DNA of 64,000 nucleotides from Scandinavium goeteborgense (GTDB lineage: Bacteria; Pseudomonadota; Gammaproteobacteria; Enterobacterales; Enterobacteriaceae), in NCBI RefSeq assembly GCF_003935895.2, contig NZ_CP054058.1, forward strand, positions 4,011,177 through 4,075,176, written 5' to 3'. Each line of letters opens with the position of its first letter. Position 1 is the stretch's first letter. The notes beneath the pieces are model-generated. The model saw only the letters and a program-made list of their open reading frames with translations, was not told the DNA's origin and did no database searches. Shown one piece after another: positions 47,199 through 55,240 of this stretch. Made by a program: the position numbers and the translations under genes.

Positions 47199-47561
47199 TT
47201 ATGCGCCGTATTTCTTCTGCCAGGCCAGCACCAAACGCTCGCCCAACTCTTCTTTATCCATAAAGCCGAAGCCCAGTACGTTCGCGCCTTCGTTGATTGC
47301 GGTGACGCCTTCATCCACTGAACGCATGCCGTATTTTGCTTTGTAGCCGTGCTTGGTCTGCGCGGTAATGGCACCTGCGCCACCGCTGCCGCAGAAGGAG
47401 ATGCCGAAGGTGGCATTTTCTGCTTTCATCACGTCGCCCAGTTTCATATCAGCAGCAACGCCCGGCACGACTACCGCACGGCCACCAGCCTTTTCCACAC
47501 CTGCTGCAACTTTCTGACCTTTGCCCAGACGATCGCCAATCACTACGGTAATTTGTGTCAT
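47199..47561 (-). CDS. Glycine-rich SFCGS family protein
   Basis: A 120-residue soluble protein named for its SFCGSGGAGA motif (Cys57). The fold looks alternating alpha/beta: ITVVIGDRLGKGQ, AVVVPGVAADMKLGD, FGISFCGSGGAGA, ANVLGFGFMDKEE. A single conserved Cys in a glycine-rich loop recalls PTS IIB phospho-cysteines or a nucleotide/sugar-phosphate isomerase (RpiB-like) loop, but neither is demonstrated. AAGGAG lies before ATG 47561. It is the second gene of the operon. Confidence 0.85.
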   Translation of the reverse strand: MTQITVVIGDRLGKGQKVAAGVEKAGGRAVVVPGVAADMKLGDVMKAENATFGISFCGSGGAGAITAQTKHGYKAKYGMRSVDEGVTAINEGANVLGFGFMDKEELGERLVLAWQKKYGA

Positions 47562-47571
47562 GTTTTGCTCC

Positions 47572-47901
47572 TTAAAGGTTTTCTTTCGCCACTTCGAAGT
47601 GCACCGACAACAGCCAGGCTTCTTCATCCGGAAGGTTGCCGAACTGCGCTACCACTTCACGGGCAAGCGACATTGAATCGGGTGAAATTTCTTCAAACAG
47701 GCTGGCTTCTACTTCTGGCAGCGGCTCGCCGGTGATTGACCGGTGTGCCATCGCACGGACATGAGATGTCAGCATTTGCTCCTGGACGGCGTTCGGGATG
47801 ATGCCATGACCTTTCAGCAGGCTGTAAACCTGGCTCAGCATGCGTGTCGCAAGCTCTTCTGTCTGACTCCCAACGTCGGTAATGACTGCTCCGTTGTTCA
47901 C
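47572..47901 (-). CDS. Stand-alone PRD-domain protein
   Basis: A PTS-regulation-domain protein of 109 residues without a DNA- or RNA-binding head. Both PRD histidines are present: His47 in MLTSHVRAMAHR and His101 in WLLSVHFEVA. Start GTG 47901 gives the size I recall for EF_0829-type proteins and has GGGG upstream; a longer frame to 48018 reads through the leader palindrome and is unlikely. As first gene of the operon it could report PTS phosphorylation state to the regulator or to the neighbouring proteins. Confidence 0.75.
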   Translation of the reverse strand: MNNGAVITDVGSQTEELATRMLSQVYSLLKGHGIIPNAVQEQMLTSHVRAMAHRSITGEPLPEVEASLFEEISPDSMSLAREVVAQFGNLPDEEAWLLSVHFEVAKENL

Positions 47902-47970
47902 TCTTATGACCCCGTTTGTTGCGTCTGAGTTAAAACTAACGTGGGCGGTGTTGGGTTTGTAGCGAGTTGT

Positions 47971-47990
47971 TTTCCACTTCAAAGTGGAAA
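47971..47990. promoter_or_regulatory. Perfect palindrome in the operon leader
   Basis: TTTCCACTT-CA-AAGTGGAAA, 9-bp arms with a 2-bp centre, about 70 bp before the PRD-gene start and about 30-50 nt past the predicted transcription start. The short centre favours a protein-binding operator over an RNA hairpin. Confidence 0.65.
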
Positions 47991-48028
47991 GGGGAGAGGC
48001 GGGAGTGATCTGTCCCACATAATTTCGA

Positions 48029-48070
48029 TGAATACGGATTAAATGCTAGATAAGCGTGATGAATGTCACG
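48029..48070 (-). promoter_or_regulatory. CRP site and -10 of the Dga-like operon
   Basis: CGTGA-TGAATG-TCACG (48055-48070) matches eight of ten key positions of the CRP consensus TGTGA-N6-TCACA. On the minus strand TATTCA (48029-48034) lies where a class II CRP promoter would have its -10, placing the start near 48022. Catabolite activation of the operon is expected. Confidence 0.65.
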
Positions 48071-48174
48071 AGAAACGGCTGAAAAGAGAGCAGAAAGAAG
48101 TGGCAATGCTTTGCGAGCGTTCTCGTAAAACTGTGATGTCGATAAGCTTTTACGATGACGATGAAGGAGAATAA
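48043..48174 (+). CDS. Possible 43-residue charged small protein
   Basis: ORF MLDKRDECHEKRLK... ending FYDDDEGE, opposite in direction to both neighbours. The first half is strongly basic/helical, the tail acidic. The ATG follows an in-frame stop immediately (TAAATG), the ribosome site is poor, and the CRP site of the divergent operon lies inside it. A hairpin that could end its transcript follows (48178-48210). I do not recognise the protein; it could be chance. Confidence 0.25.
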   Translation: MLDKRDECHEKRLKREQKEVAMLCERSRKTVMSISFYDDDEGE

Positions 48175-48177
48175 CGG

Positions 48178-48210
48178 AGGGTGCTTGAGGCTTTTTGTCT
48201 CAGGCACCCT
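48178..48210. terminator. Hairpin at cybC 3' side
   Basis: AGGGTGCTTGAG / GCTTTTTGT / CTCAGGCACCCT, 12-bp stem with one T-G pair. Only TTCTTCTT follows on the plus strand and no T-run on the minus strand, so its strength as a terminator for cybC is doubtful. Confidence 0.6.
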
Positions 48211-48215
48211 TCTTC

Positions 48216-48599
48216 TTAACGGTATTTCTTGTGGTAGGTGTTGCGTGTTCCGGCGAGATCGAGGGCTACGCCCTGCGCTTCCTTGATTTTGCCTTCGTTG
48301 GCAAGCTTGGTGGCGCTGTCAATCTGGCCAATCAGAATATCAAAACCGTGGCGGTAATCTTTCATTTCCGCGCTGTCTGCTGCTTTGTCTTCCAGCTTCG
48401 GTGGCGTTTGCTTCTGTGCATCGAGCGCCGCAGTACGCATTTTGCCGAGAGCGTCTTTCATCGCCGCGGCATCATCGGTTTTCTGCACGACTTTCAGGTT
48501 TTCGGACAGCGTGTCCATGTCGTCGCCCAGGTCGGCAAACGCCGGGGCAGCGCTCATCAGCGCCGTGACGGCCAATAAAGCCAGTACTTTTTTACGCAT
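48216..48599 (-). CDS. cybC: Soluble cytochrome b562
   Basis: Periplasmic four-helix-bundle b-type cytochrome of unknown electron partner. It has 127 residues with a signal peptide ([20 protein letters not shown]) cut before ADLGDD. The heme ligands are visible: Met in DDMDTL near the mature N-terminus and His in NTYHKKYR near the C-terminus. [14 protein letters not shown] is conserved. Unlike some E. coli strains, the gene is intact here with a full signal peptide. Confidence 0.95.
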   Translation of the reverse strand: MRKKVLALLAVTALMSAAPAFADLGDDMDTLSENLKVVQKTDDAAAMKDALGKMRTAALDAQKQTPPKLEDKAADSAEMKDYRHGFDILIGQIDSATKLANEGKIKEAQGVALDLAGTRNTYHKKYR

Positions 48600-48665
48600 T
48601 GCTCACTTCCTTTTTTATTATTTAACAGGCGTGGCGCGGCAGGTCGCGCCAACATGAGAACACTA

Positions 48666-50018
48666 TTATTGACCGGCGATTTTCATTTCCGGCAGCAGGA
48701 CGGAACCGCACTGAATGTTGCTACGCGTTTCGATATCGTCGGCCACGGTCACGATATTACGCCACATATCTTTCAGGTTTCCGGCGATGGTGATTTCACT
48801 CACTGGATACTGGATTTCACCGTTTTCAACCCAGAAGCCGGATGCGCCGCGGGAGTAATCGCCCGTTACGCCACTCACACCCTGCCCCATCAATTCGGTG
48901 ACGACAAGGCCGGTGCCCATCTCTTTAAGCAACTTTTCAAAGCTCAGACCCTGACCCTGAATGCGCCAGTTATGAATGCCGCCAGCATGACCGGTGCTTT
49001 TCAGTCCCAGTTTGCGGGCGGAGTAGTTGGTCAGCAGCCACTGCGTCAGGATGCCGTCTTTAATGATGTCGCGACGTTCGGTACGCACGCCTTCGCTGTC
49101 GAACGGCGTCGATGCCAGGCCTTTCAGCAGATGTGGGTGCTCTTCGATGGTCAGCCATTCCGGCAGAATTTGCTGGCCGAGTGAGTCCAACAGGAACGTC
49201 GATTTGCGGTATACCGCGCCACCGGCAATCGCGCCGACCAGATGACCAAACAGCCCGGTTGCCACTTCATTGGCAAAAATCACCGGCGCTTTCATGGTCG
49301 ACAGTTTACGCGGCGACAGGCGAGACAGCGTGCGTCGCGCACAGTCTTCGCCGACAGATTCCGGATCGAGCAGGTCGCCCATCGCGCGGCCAATGGTGTA
49401 CGCGTAGTCGCGTTCCATGTCGCCATTTTCTTCGGCGATAACGCAGCTCGAGAGTGAATGTCGGGTAGAGCAATAGCTCTGTAACATGCCGTGGCTGTTG
49501 CCGAACACTTTCACGCCGTAGTGGCTGTTGAAGCTGCCGCCTTCGGTATTGGTGATGCGTTTGTCTGCCTTCAACGCCGCTTGTTCAGCGCGCGCGGCCA
49601 GCTCAATGGCTTCGTCCGGCGTCACTTCTGCCGGGTGGAACAGGTCGAGATCCGGCGCGTCAAAGGCCAGTAACTCTTTTTCCGCCACGCCCGCGTACGG
49701 GTCCGGCGAGGTATAACGTGCGATATCCAGTGCGGCCTGCACGGTACGCGCGACGGCGTCCGGGCTTAAATCCGTGGTGGACGCGCTGCCTTTGCGATTC
49801 TGATGGTAAACCGTAATCCCCAGGGCGCCGTCGCTGTTAAATTCGACGTTTTCCACTTCGCCGTAGCGCGTGCTGACGCTGATCCCGGTCGATTTACTGA
49901 CTCCGACCTCTGCACTATCAGACTTGCCTGCCGCCAGCTCGAGTGCGGTGGAGACGGCTTTTTCCAGTGCTTTACGCTGTTCTGCAACCTGTGTGATTAC
50001 TTTCATCGCTAATGCCAT
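48666..50018 (-). CDS. pmbA: Metalloprotease subunit TldE (PmbA)
   Basis: Works with TldD (encoded elsewhere) as a heterodimeric metalloprotease that matures microcin B17 and degrades CcdA. It has 450 residues, the E. coli length, and begins [11 protein letters not shown]. The zinc motif belongs to TldD, so no HExxxH is expected; conserved C-terminal blocks are [28 protein letters not shown] and [11 protein letters not shown]. It is divergent from darP. Confidence 0.97.
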   Translation of the reverse strand: MALAMKVITQVAEQRKALEKAVSTALELAAGKSDSAEVGVSKSTGISVSTRYGEVENVEFNSDGALGITVYHQNRKGSASTTDLSPDAVARTVQAALDIARYTSPDPYAGVAEKELLAFDAPDLDLFHPAEVTPDEAIELAARAEQAALKADKRITNTEGGSFNSHYGVKVFGNSHGMLQSYCSTRHSLSSCVIAEENGDMERDYAYTIGRAMGDLLDPESVGEDCARRTLSRLSPRKLSTMKAPVIFANEVATGLFGHLVGAIAGGAVYRKSTFLLDSLGQQILPEWLTIEEHPHLLKGLASTPFDSEGVRTERRDIIKDGILTQWLLTNYSARKLGLKSTGHAGGIHNWRIQGQGLSFEKLLKEMGTGLVVTELMGQGVSGVTGDYSRGASGFWVENGEIQYPVSEITIAGNLKDMWRNIVTVADDIETRSNIQCGSVLLPEMKIAGQ

Positions 50019-50112
50019 AATGTAGAAAGGAGTTTATTGAAGTCTAACAGAGAACCGTTTTTCAGTGCGCTCCTTAACTGATAACATGTGTCTCTTTTTT
50101 TAGGAGCCTGAG

Positions 50113-50667
50113 ATGACAAAGCAGCCCGATGACTGGCTCGACGACGTGCCCGGTGATGACAAGATTGAAGATGAAGATAATGAAATCATCTGGGTCAGTA
50201 AAAGTGAAATTAAACGCGACGCCGAGGAATTAAAAGATCTCGGGGCCGAAATCGTAGAGCTGGGTAAAAACGCGCTGGACAAAATCCCGCTCGATGACGA
50301 CCTGCGTGCCGCCGTTGAACTGGCACAGCGTATCAAGAAGGAAGGCCGTCGCCGTCAGATGCAGCTGATCGGCAAAATGCTGCGTCAGCGTGACGTAGAC
50401 CCAATCCGTCAGGCGCTCGACAAGCTGAAAAACCGCCACAACCAGCAGGTTGCCCTGTTCCACAAACTTGAACAGCTGCGCGATCGTCTGGTCGATGAAG
50501 GGGATGATGTGGTCGCGGAAGTGCTGAATCTGTGGCCGGATGCCGACCGTCAGCAGTTGCGTTCGCTTATCCGTAACGCGAAGAAAGAGAAAGAAGGCAA
50601 TAAGCCGCCGAAATCTTCCCGCCTGATATTCCAGTATCTGCGCGAGCTCGCGGAAAACGCTAAGTAA
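50113..50667 (+). CDS. darP: Ribosome-associated protein DarP (YjgA)
   Basis: Cytosolic late 50S assembly factor of 184 residues (E. coli YjgA 183). Highly charged and helical: [28 protein letters not shown], a basic stretch [13 protein letters not shown] and C-terminal [18 protein letters not shown] precedes the ATG. A tandem REP array follows. Confidence 0.95.
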   Translation: MTKQPDDWLDDVPGDDKIEDEDNEIIWVSKSEIKRDAEELKDLGAEIVELGKNALDKIPLDDDLRAAVELAQRIKKEGRRRQMQLIGKMLRQRDVDPIRQALDKLKNRHNQQVALFHKLEQLRDRLVDEGDDVVAEVLNLWPDADRQQLRSLIRNAKKEKEGNKPPKSSRLIFQYLRELAENAK

Positions 50668-50670
50668 ATC

Positions 50671-50863
50671 ATTGCCGGATGGCGCTGCGCTTATCCGGCC
50701 TACGATATCGTAGGCCCGGTAAGCAAAGCACATTTCGTGCCCGTGATGCCGTAGGCCCGGTAAGCAAAGCACATTCCGTGCCCGTGATGCCGTAGGCCCG
50801 GTAAGCAAAGCACATTTCGTGCCCGTGATGCCGTAGGCCCGGTAAGCAAAGCGCCACCGGGCG
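50671..50863. repeat. REP array with 41-bp tandem units
   Basis: A REP arm at 50671 is followed by units starting at 50710, 50751, 50792 and 50833, exactly 41 bp apart (GTAGGCCCGGTAAGCAAAGC + linker acatttcgtgcccgtgatgcc), closing with GCGCCACCGGGC. It lies between convergent darP and mpl. Confidence 0.92.
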
Positions 50864-50869
50864 TGTCGG

Positions 50870-52249
50870 TTACTCTACCGCTGCCTGCTCGGCTTTCTTA
50901 GCCAGCATATCCAACAGTTTCTGATGAATCCCGCCAAAACCCCCGTTGCTCATCACCAGAATGTGGTCGCCCGGCTGCACGGATTTCGCGATCATGTCGA
51001 CCAGCGTATCCACGTCTGCACTGCAATGCGCAGGCTGAATGCAGGCTTCCGCCACTTCCGCGACCTGCCACGGAATGTGCTGCGGCTGCAACAGGAACAC
51101 TTCATCGGCACGGCCGAGAGACGGTGCCAGATCGTCTTTGCAGACGCCCATTTTCATGGTGTTGGAACGCGGCTCCAGCACGGCGAGAATACGCGCCGTT
51201 CCGCCGACTTTGCCACGCAGCGCCTGTAGCGTCGCGAGGATTGCAGTCGGGTGATGCGCAAAATCGTCATACACGGTGACGCCGTTGGCTTCGCCGCGCA
51301 GCTCCAGGCGACGACGGGCGTTAACGAATGAGCCCAGCGCGTCTGCCGCATCGGCAGGCTTCACGCCCACGTGACGCGCGGCAGCAATCGCCATCAGGCC
51401 ATTGTGCATGTTGTGCTCGCCCACCAGGCCCCATTTCACCTGACCGACTTTTTCACCGTCGAGGAACACGTCCCACTGGGCGGCATCGGTGGTGATTTTC
51501 TTCGCCTGCCAGTGACCCTGCTCGCCCACCAGCTCCTGCTCGCTCCAGCAGCCCATTGCCAGCGTTTGCTTCAGGTTGATGTCATTTTCCGGCGCGATAA
51601 TACGGCCCTGGCCCGGCACGATGCGCACCAGGTGGTGGAACTGTTTTTGAATCGCTTTCAGATCGTCAAAAATATCCGCGTGATCGAACTCAAGGTTATT
51701 GAGGATCAGCGTGCGCGGGCAGTAATGCACGAACTTGGAACGCTTGTCGAAGAACGCGCAGTCATATTCATCGGCTTCAATGACGAAGAACGGGCTGTCG
51801 CCCAGACGCGCGGAGACGTCGAAGTTGCCCGGTACGCCGCCGATCACGAAGCCTGGTTTGTAGCCGCAGGCTTCGAGGATCCACGTCGCCATCCCGGCGG
51901 TGGTGGTTTTGCCATGGGTACCGGCCACCGCCACGACCCAGCGGTCGCGCAGCACAAAGTCATGCAGCCACTGCGGGCCAGACATGTACGGAATGTTTTT
52001 CTCAAGCACCGCTTCAACGCACGGATTGCCGCGGGTCATGGCGTTACCAATGATAACCAGATCAGGCTGCGGCTCGAGCTGGCTCGCGTCATAACCCTGA
52101 ATCAGGAAGATACCCTGCTCTTCCAGCAGCGTGCTCATCGGTGGATACACATTGGCGTCCGAACCGGTCACTTCATGGCCCAAGGAACGTGCCAGCATCG
52201 CCAGTCCGCCCATAAAAGTGCCACAAATCCCCAAAATATGAATGCGCAT
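50870..52249 (-). CDS. mpl: UDP-MurNAc tripeptide ligase Mpl
   Basis: Recycles cell-wall tripeptide (L-Ala-gamma-D-Glu-meso-Dap) by ligating it to UDP-MurNAc. It has 459 residues (E. coli 457). Mur-ligase domains in order: Rossmann N-terminal GICGTFMGGLAMLARSLGH (8-26), ATP loop AGTHGKTTT (near 108), EADEYDCAFFDKR, NNLEFDHADIF, and the C-terminal domain with DDFAHHPTA and RSNTMKMG. It is divergent from fbp. Confidence 0.97.
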   Translation of the reverse strand: MRIHILGICGTFMGGLAMLARSLGHEVTGSDANVYPPMSTLLEEQGIFLIQGYDASQLEPQPDLVIIGNAMTRGNPCVEAVLEKNIPYMSGPQWLHDFVLRDRWVVAVAGTHGKTTTAGMATWILEACGYKPGFVIGGVPGNFDVSARLGDSPFFVIEADEYDCAFFDKRSKFVHYCPRTLILNNLEFDHADIFDDLKAIQKQFHHLVRIVPGQGRIIAPENDINLKQTLAMGCWSEQELVGEQGHWQAKKITTDAAQWDVFLDGEKVGQVKWGLVGEHNMHNGLMAIAAARHVGVKPADAADALGSFVNARRRLELRGEANGVTVYDDFAHHPTAILATLQALRGKVGGTARILAVLEPRSNTMKMGVCKDDLAPSLGRADEVFLLQPQHIPWQVAEVAEACIQPAHCSADVDTLVDMIAKSVQPGDHILVMSNGGFGGIHQKLLDMLAKKAEQAAVE

Positions 52250-52429
52250 TCGTCATTATCCCTCTTTCATCAGCCGCGTATTTTACCCTCATGTGAGCGG
52301 GCTGAGAAACGCATTTCGGTTAATTCCGTAATTTGCTGGCGCGATTCACCATTACGCGGGATTTTGAATGTTTGTTAAGATTGTTGGACATTAACCGCTT
52401 TACTCAACATCAAATGCAGGGAAAGTGTT

Positions 52430-53428
52430 ATGAAAACGTTAGGTGAATTTATTGTCGAAAAGCAGCACGAGTTCTCTCATGCGACCGGGGAGCTCACTGC
52501 TTTGCTGTCGGCAATAAAGCTCGGCGCCAAGATCATCCACCGCGATATCAACAAGGCCGGTCTGGTCGATATCCTGGGTGCCAGCGGGGCTGAAAACATT
52601 CAGGGCGAAACCCAGCAGAAGCTGGACCTGTTCGCCAATGAAAAGCTGAAAGCCGCACTGAGAGCCCGTGACATCGTGGCTGGTATTGCCTCCGAAGAAG
52701 AAGACGAAATTGTCGTTTTCGACGGCTGCGAGCACGCCAAATACGTCGTCTTGATGGACCCACTGGACGGCTCGTCCAACATCGACGTTAACGTCTCCGT
52801 CGGCACCATTTTCTCAATCTACCGCCGCGTGACGCCTGTCGGCACACCGGTGACTGAAGAAGATTTCCTGCAACCCGGCAACAAACAGGTCGCGGCGGGT
52901 TACGTGGTTTACGGCTCCTCGACCATGCTGGTGTACACCACCGGCTGCGGCGTGCACGCCTTCACCTACGACCCTTCTCTCGGCGTGTTCTGCCTGTGCC
53001 AGGAGCGCATGCGCTTCCCGGAAAAGGGCAATACCTACTCGATTAACGAAGGCAACTACATCAAATTCCCGATGGGCGTGAAGAAGTATCTGAAGTTCTG
53101 TCAGGAAGAAGATAAGCACACCCAGCGCCCGTACACGTCGCGCTATATCGGCTCTCTGGTGGCAGATTTCCACCGTAACCTGCTGAAGGGTGGGATTTAT
53201 TTGTACCCAAGCACCGCCAGCCACCCAGAAGGGAAACTGCGCTTGCTGTACGAATGTAACCCGATGGCCTTCCTTGCCGAACAGGCGGGCGGTAAAGCCA
53301 GCGACGGTAAAGACCGCATTCTGGATATCATTCCGGAAACGCTGCACCAGCGCCGTCCGTTCTTCGTCGGCAACGAGCATATGGTGGATGACGTGGAACG
53401 TTTAATCCGGGAATACCCGGAGGCGTAA
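52430..53428 (+). CDS. fbp: Class I fructose-1,6-bisphosphatase
   Basis: Gluconeogenic enzyme hydrolysing fructose 1,6-bisphosphate, inhibited by AMP. It has 332 residues as in E. coli. Metal-binding motif [12 protein letters not shown] (near 105), [10 protein letters not shown] before it, and the sugar-phosphate site region [22 protein letters not shown] in the variant form [12 protein letters not shown] are visible. AGGGAAAG precedes the ATG. The downstream palindromes separate it from the chemoreceptor gene. Confidence 0.97.
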   Translation: MKTLGEFIVEKQHEFSHATGELTALLSAIKLGAKIIHRDINKAGLVDILGASGAENIQGETQQKLDLFANEKLKAALRARDIVAGIASEEEDEIVVFDGCEHAKYVVLMDPLDGSSNIDVNVSVGTIFSIYRRVTPVGTPVTEEDFLQPGNKQVAAGYVVYGSSTMLVYTTGCGVHAFTYDPSLGVFCLCQERMRFPEKGNTYSINEGNYIKFPMGVKKYLKFCQEEDKHTQRPYTSRYIGSLVADFHRNLLKGGIYLYPSTASHPEGKLRLLYECNPMAFLAEQAGGKASDGKDRILDIIPETLHQRRPFFVGNEHMVDDVERLIREYPEA

Positions 53429-53440
53429 TCGGTTTGCGTT

Positions 53441-53567
53441 TCCCCTCTCCCCGAGGGAGAGGGAGAAAACAAAAAACTGATCTGTTTCCTCTCCCTCAGG
53501 GAAAGACTGAAAACATAATACCGATCGGTTCCCTCTCCCTGTAGGAGAGGGTTAGGGAGAGGGCATC
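53441..53567. repeat. CCCTCTCCC-family repeat cluster
   Basis: Three palindromes between convergent fbp and the chemoreceptor gene: CCTCTCCCCGAGGGAGAGGG, a degenerate CCTCTCCCTCAGGGAAAG, and CCCTCTCCCTGTAGGAGAGGG with a TTAGGGAGAGGG tail. Confidence 0.8.
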
Positions 53568-53576
53568 AGACGATGG

Positions 53577-55145
53577 CTACGCCGCCTGATTCTGCAACCT
53601 GAACGACGCCATGGCTTCCATCAGTTCACGCGACTGCTCTTCCAGCGAGCGCGTTGCGGCGGAAGACTGCTGAACCAGCGCCGCATTCTGCTGCGCCGTT
53701 TCATCCATTTGAATCACCGCAATATTCACCTGCTCAATGCCACGGCTCTGCTCCTGAGACGCGCTGGCAATCTCGCGCATCAGTTTGGTCATCCGCATCA
53801 CTTCAGACGCGATTTCGTCCATCGTTTCACCGGCCTGCTGCGCCAGTTCGCTGCCTTCGCTGACGTGCGTTTGTGAATCGCTGATCAGAGTGCGAATTTC
53901 TTTCGCCGCGTCGGCGCTGCGGCTCGCCAGATTACGCACTTCGCCTGCCACTACTGCAAAACCACGCCCCTGCTCACCGGCGCGTGCCGCTTCGACAGAG
54001 GCATTCAACGCCAGAATATTGGTCTGGAAGGCAATCCCGTCAATCACGCTGAGGATGTCGCCGATGCGACTGGAGCTGCCGGAAATATCGCGCATTTTCT
54101 CAATGACATAACACACCATTTCGCTGCCGCGATCGGCGGTATCCGACACCGTTTTCGCCAGCTGGTGCGCCTGCTCGGCGTTGTCAGCGTTCTGTTTCAC
54201 CATGGCGGTGATCTGCTCCATACTCGCCGCCGTTTGCTCCAGCGAAGTCGCCGTGGATTCGGTGCGCTGCGCCAGATTATTGTTGCCCGCAGTCAGCTCG
54301 CGGCTACCGATATCAATCTGCGAACTGGCATCACGCACCCGCAGCACCGAGCCCATCAGCGATTCACGCATTTCACCGATCGCCGCGTTCAGACGGTTGA
54401 TCTCCCGGCTGACCGGCGCATTGTCACTGTGGGTCAGATTGCCCGCCGCCACCTGCTCGAGCTGCATAATCGCCGTGTTCAGCGGCTTGAGCAGCATGTT
54501 GCGCAGCGCCAGCCAGGCCAGCACAATCACGCCGGCAGTCAGCAGAATGGCGATAACCATCAACGTCATCACCCGGTTTTTGCTCTTTTGGACCACGTTC
54601 ACTTCGGCCTGCCCGCGGCTTTCCACCCACGTCTGAAACGCCTGCATGTCGTTATCAAACTGGCGGGAAACCGGGATCAGATGATTTTCCAGCAGGTCGT
54701 AATAACTGTCTGCACTCTGCTGATTCAGCGCCGCCAGCATCGGCGCGATGCCCTGCTGGTTATACGCCGCGTAGCTTTTCGCCACCTGCGCCAGTAGCTG
54801 CGCGCCCTGCTTATCGTCAAGCTTCGAGGCGATCACGTCGGCCAGCGTTTTCTGCGCCATCGTCACTTCGCGGTTGATGTTCTGTACCGATTTTGCCGCA
54901 TCGTCGAGCATCCCGATTTCCATCAATCGCACGGCCTGGCCCGCTTCGTTTCGCGCGCGCAGGATAAGCGTATAGCCTTTGTTGAGCTGGACGAGTTGCT
55001 CACCCTGTAGGTGATTAATGCGCGTGAGAGCAGACGAACTTTGGGTGAGAGCGTAAATACCAATGCCGCTGACCAGCAGCAGCAGAAGGGTCATCACGGC
55101 CAGTAAAGAAAGCAGGCCGGTACGGATTGAAAGCTTTTTCAGCAT
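53577..55145 (-). CDS. Methyl-accepting chemotaxis protein (Tar/Tsr-like)
   Basis: Inner-membrane chemoreceptor of 522 residues. TM1 about 11-33, a periplasmic four-helix sensor of the TarH type about 34-190, TM2 about 193-214 (VMTLMVIAILLTAGVIVLAWLAL), HAMP to about 265, then the signalling coiled coil with the hairpin tip VIDGIAFQTNILALNASVEAAR. The C-terminus ends FRLQNQAA, without the NWETF CheR/CheB-docking pentapeptide of Tar and Tsr, so it should be a low-abundance-type receptor that depends on others for adaptation. It is expressed from a sigma-28 promoter. Ligand unknown; no counterpart here in K-12. Confidence 0.92.
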   Translation of the reverse strand: MLKKLSIRTGLLSLLAVMTLLLLLVSGIGIYALTQSSSALTRINHLQGEQLVQLNKGYTLILRARNEAGQAVRLMEIGMLDDAAKSVQNINREVTMAQKTLADVIASKLDDKQGAQLLAQVAKSYAAYNQQGIAPMLAALNQQSADSYYDLLENHLIPVSRQFDNDMQAFQTWVESRGQAEVNVVQKSKNRVMTLMVIAILLTAGVIVLAWLALRNMLLKPLNTAIMQLEQVAAGNLTHSDNAPVSREINRLNAAIGEMRESLMGSVLRVRDASSQIDIGSRELTAGNNNLAQRTESTATSLEQTAASMEQITAMVKQNADNAEQAHQLAKTVSDTADRGSEMVCYVIEKMRDISGSSSRIGDILSVIDGIAFQTNILALNASVEAARAGEQGRGFAVVAGEVRNLASRSADAAKEIRTLISDSQTHVSEGSELAQQAGETMDEIASEVMRMTKLMREIASASQEQSRGIEQVNIAVIQMDETAQQNAALVQQSSAATRSLEEQSRELMEAMASFRLQNQAA

Positions 55146-55190
55146 GATGTCATTCCCGGTAGCAAAGAGACTTTTGGGCGTAAACAGACA

Positions 55191-55217
55191 GTATCGGCTG
55201 CTACCGGAATGACTTTA
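55191..55217 (-). promoter_or_regulatory. FliA (sigma-28) promoter of the chemoreceptor gene
   Basis: On the minus strand TAAAGTCA (55210-55217), an 11-nt spacer, then GCCGATAC (55191-55198), against consensus TAAAGTTT-N11-GCCGATAA. It lies about 45 bp before the ATG. Confidence 0.88.
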
Positions 55218-55240
55218 GGCTTATCAGTAAATTCAGGACG

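Noticed and set aside
46898-47416. 172-codon version of the DUF4312 gene
   Set aside because: The first 73 codons lie inside the SFCGS gene in another frame and have biased, non-protein-like composition.
48060-48130. Sigma-54 promoter for the Dga-like operon, as expected from the Salmonella dga system
   Set aside because: No TGGCA-N7-TTGCW pattern is visible, and the nearby regulator lacks the AAA+ domain of sigma-54 activators.
48666-48700. Premature end or missing zinc motif in pmbA
   Set aside because: TldE/PmbA proteins naturally lack HExxxH; the length equals that of E. coli.
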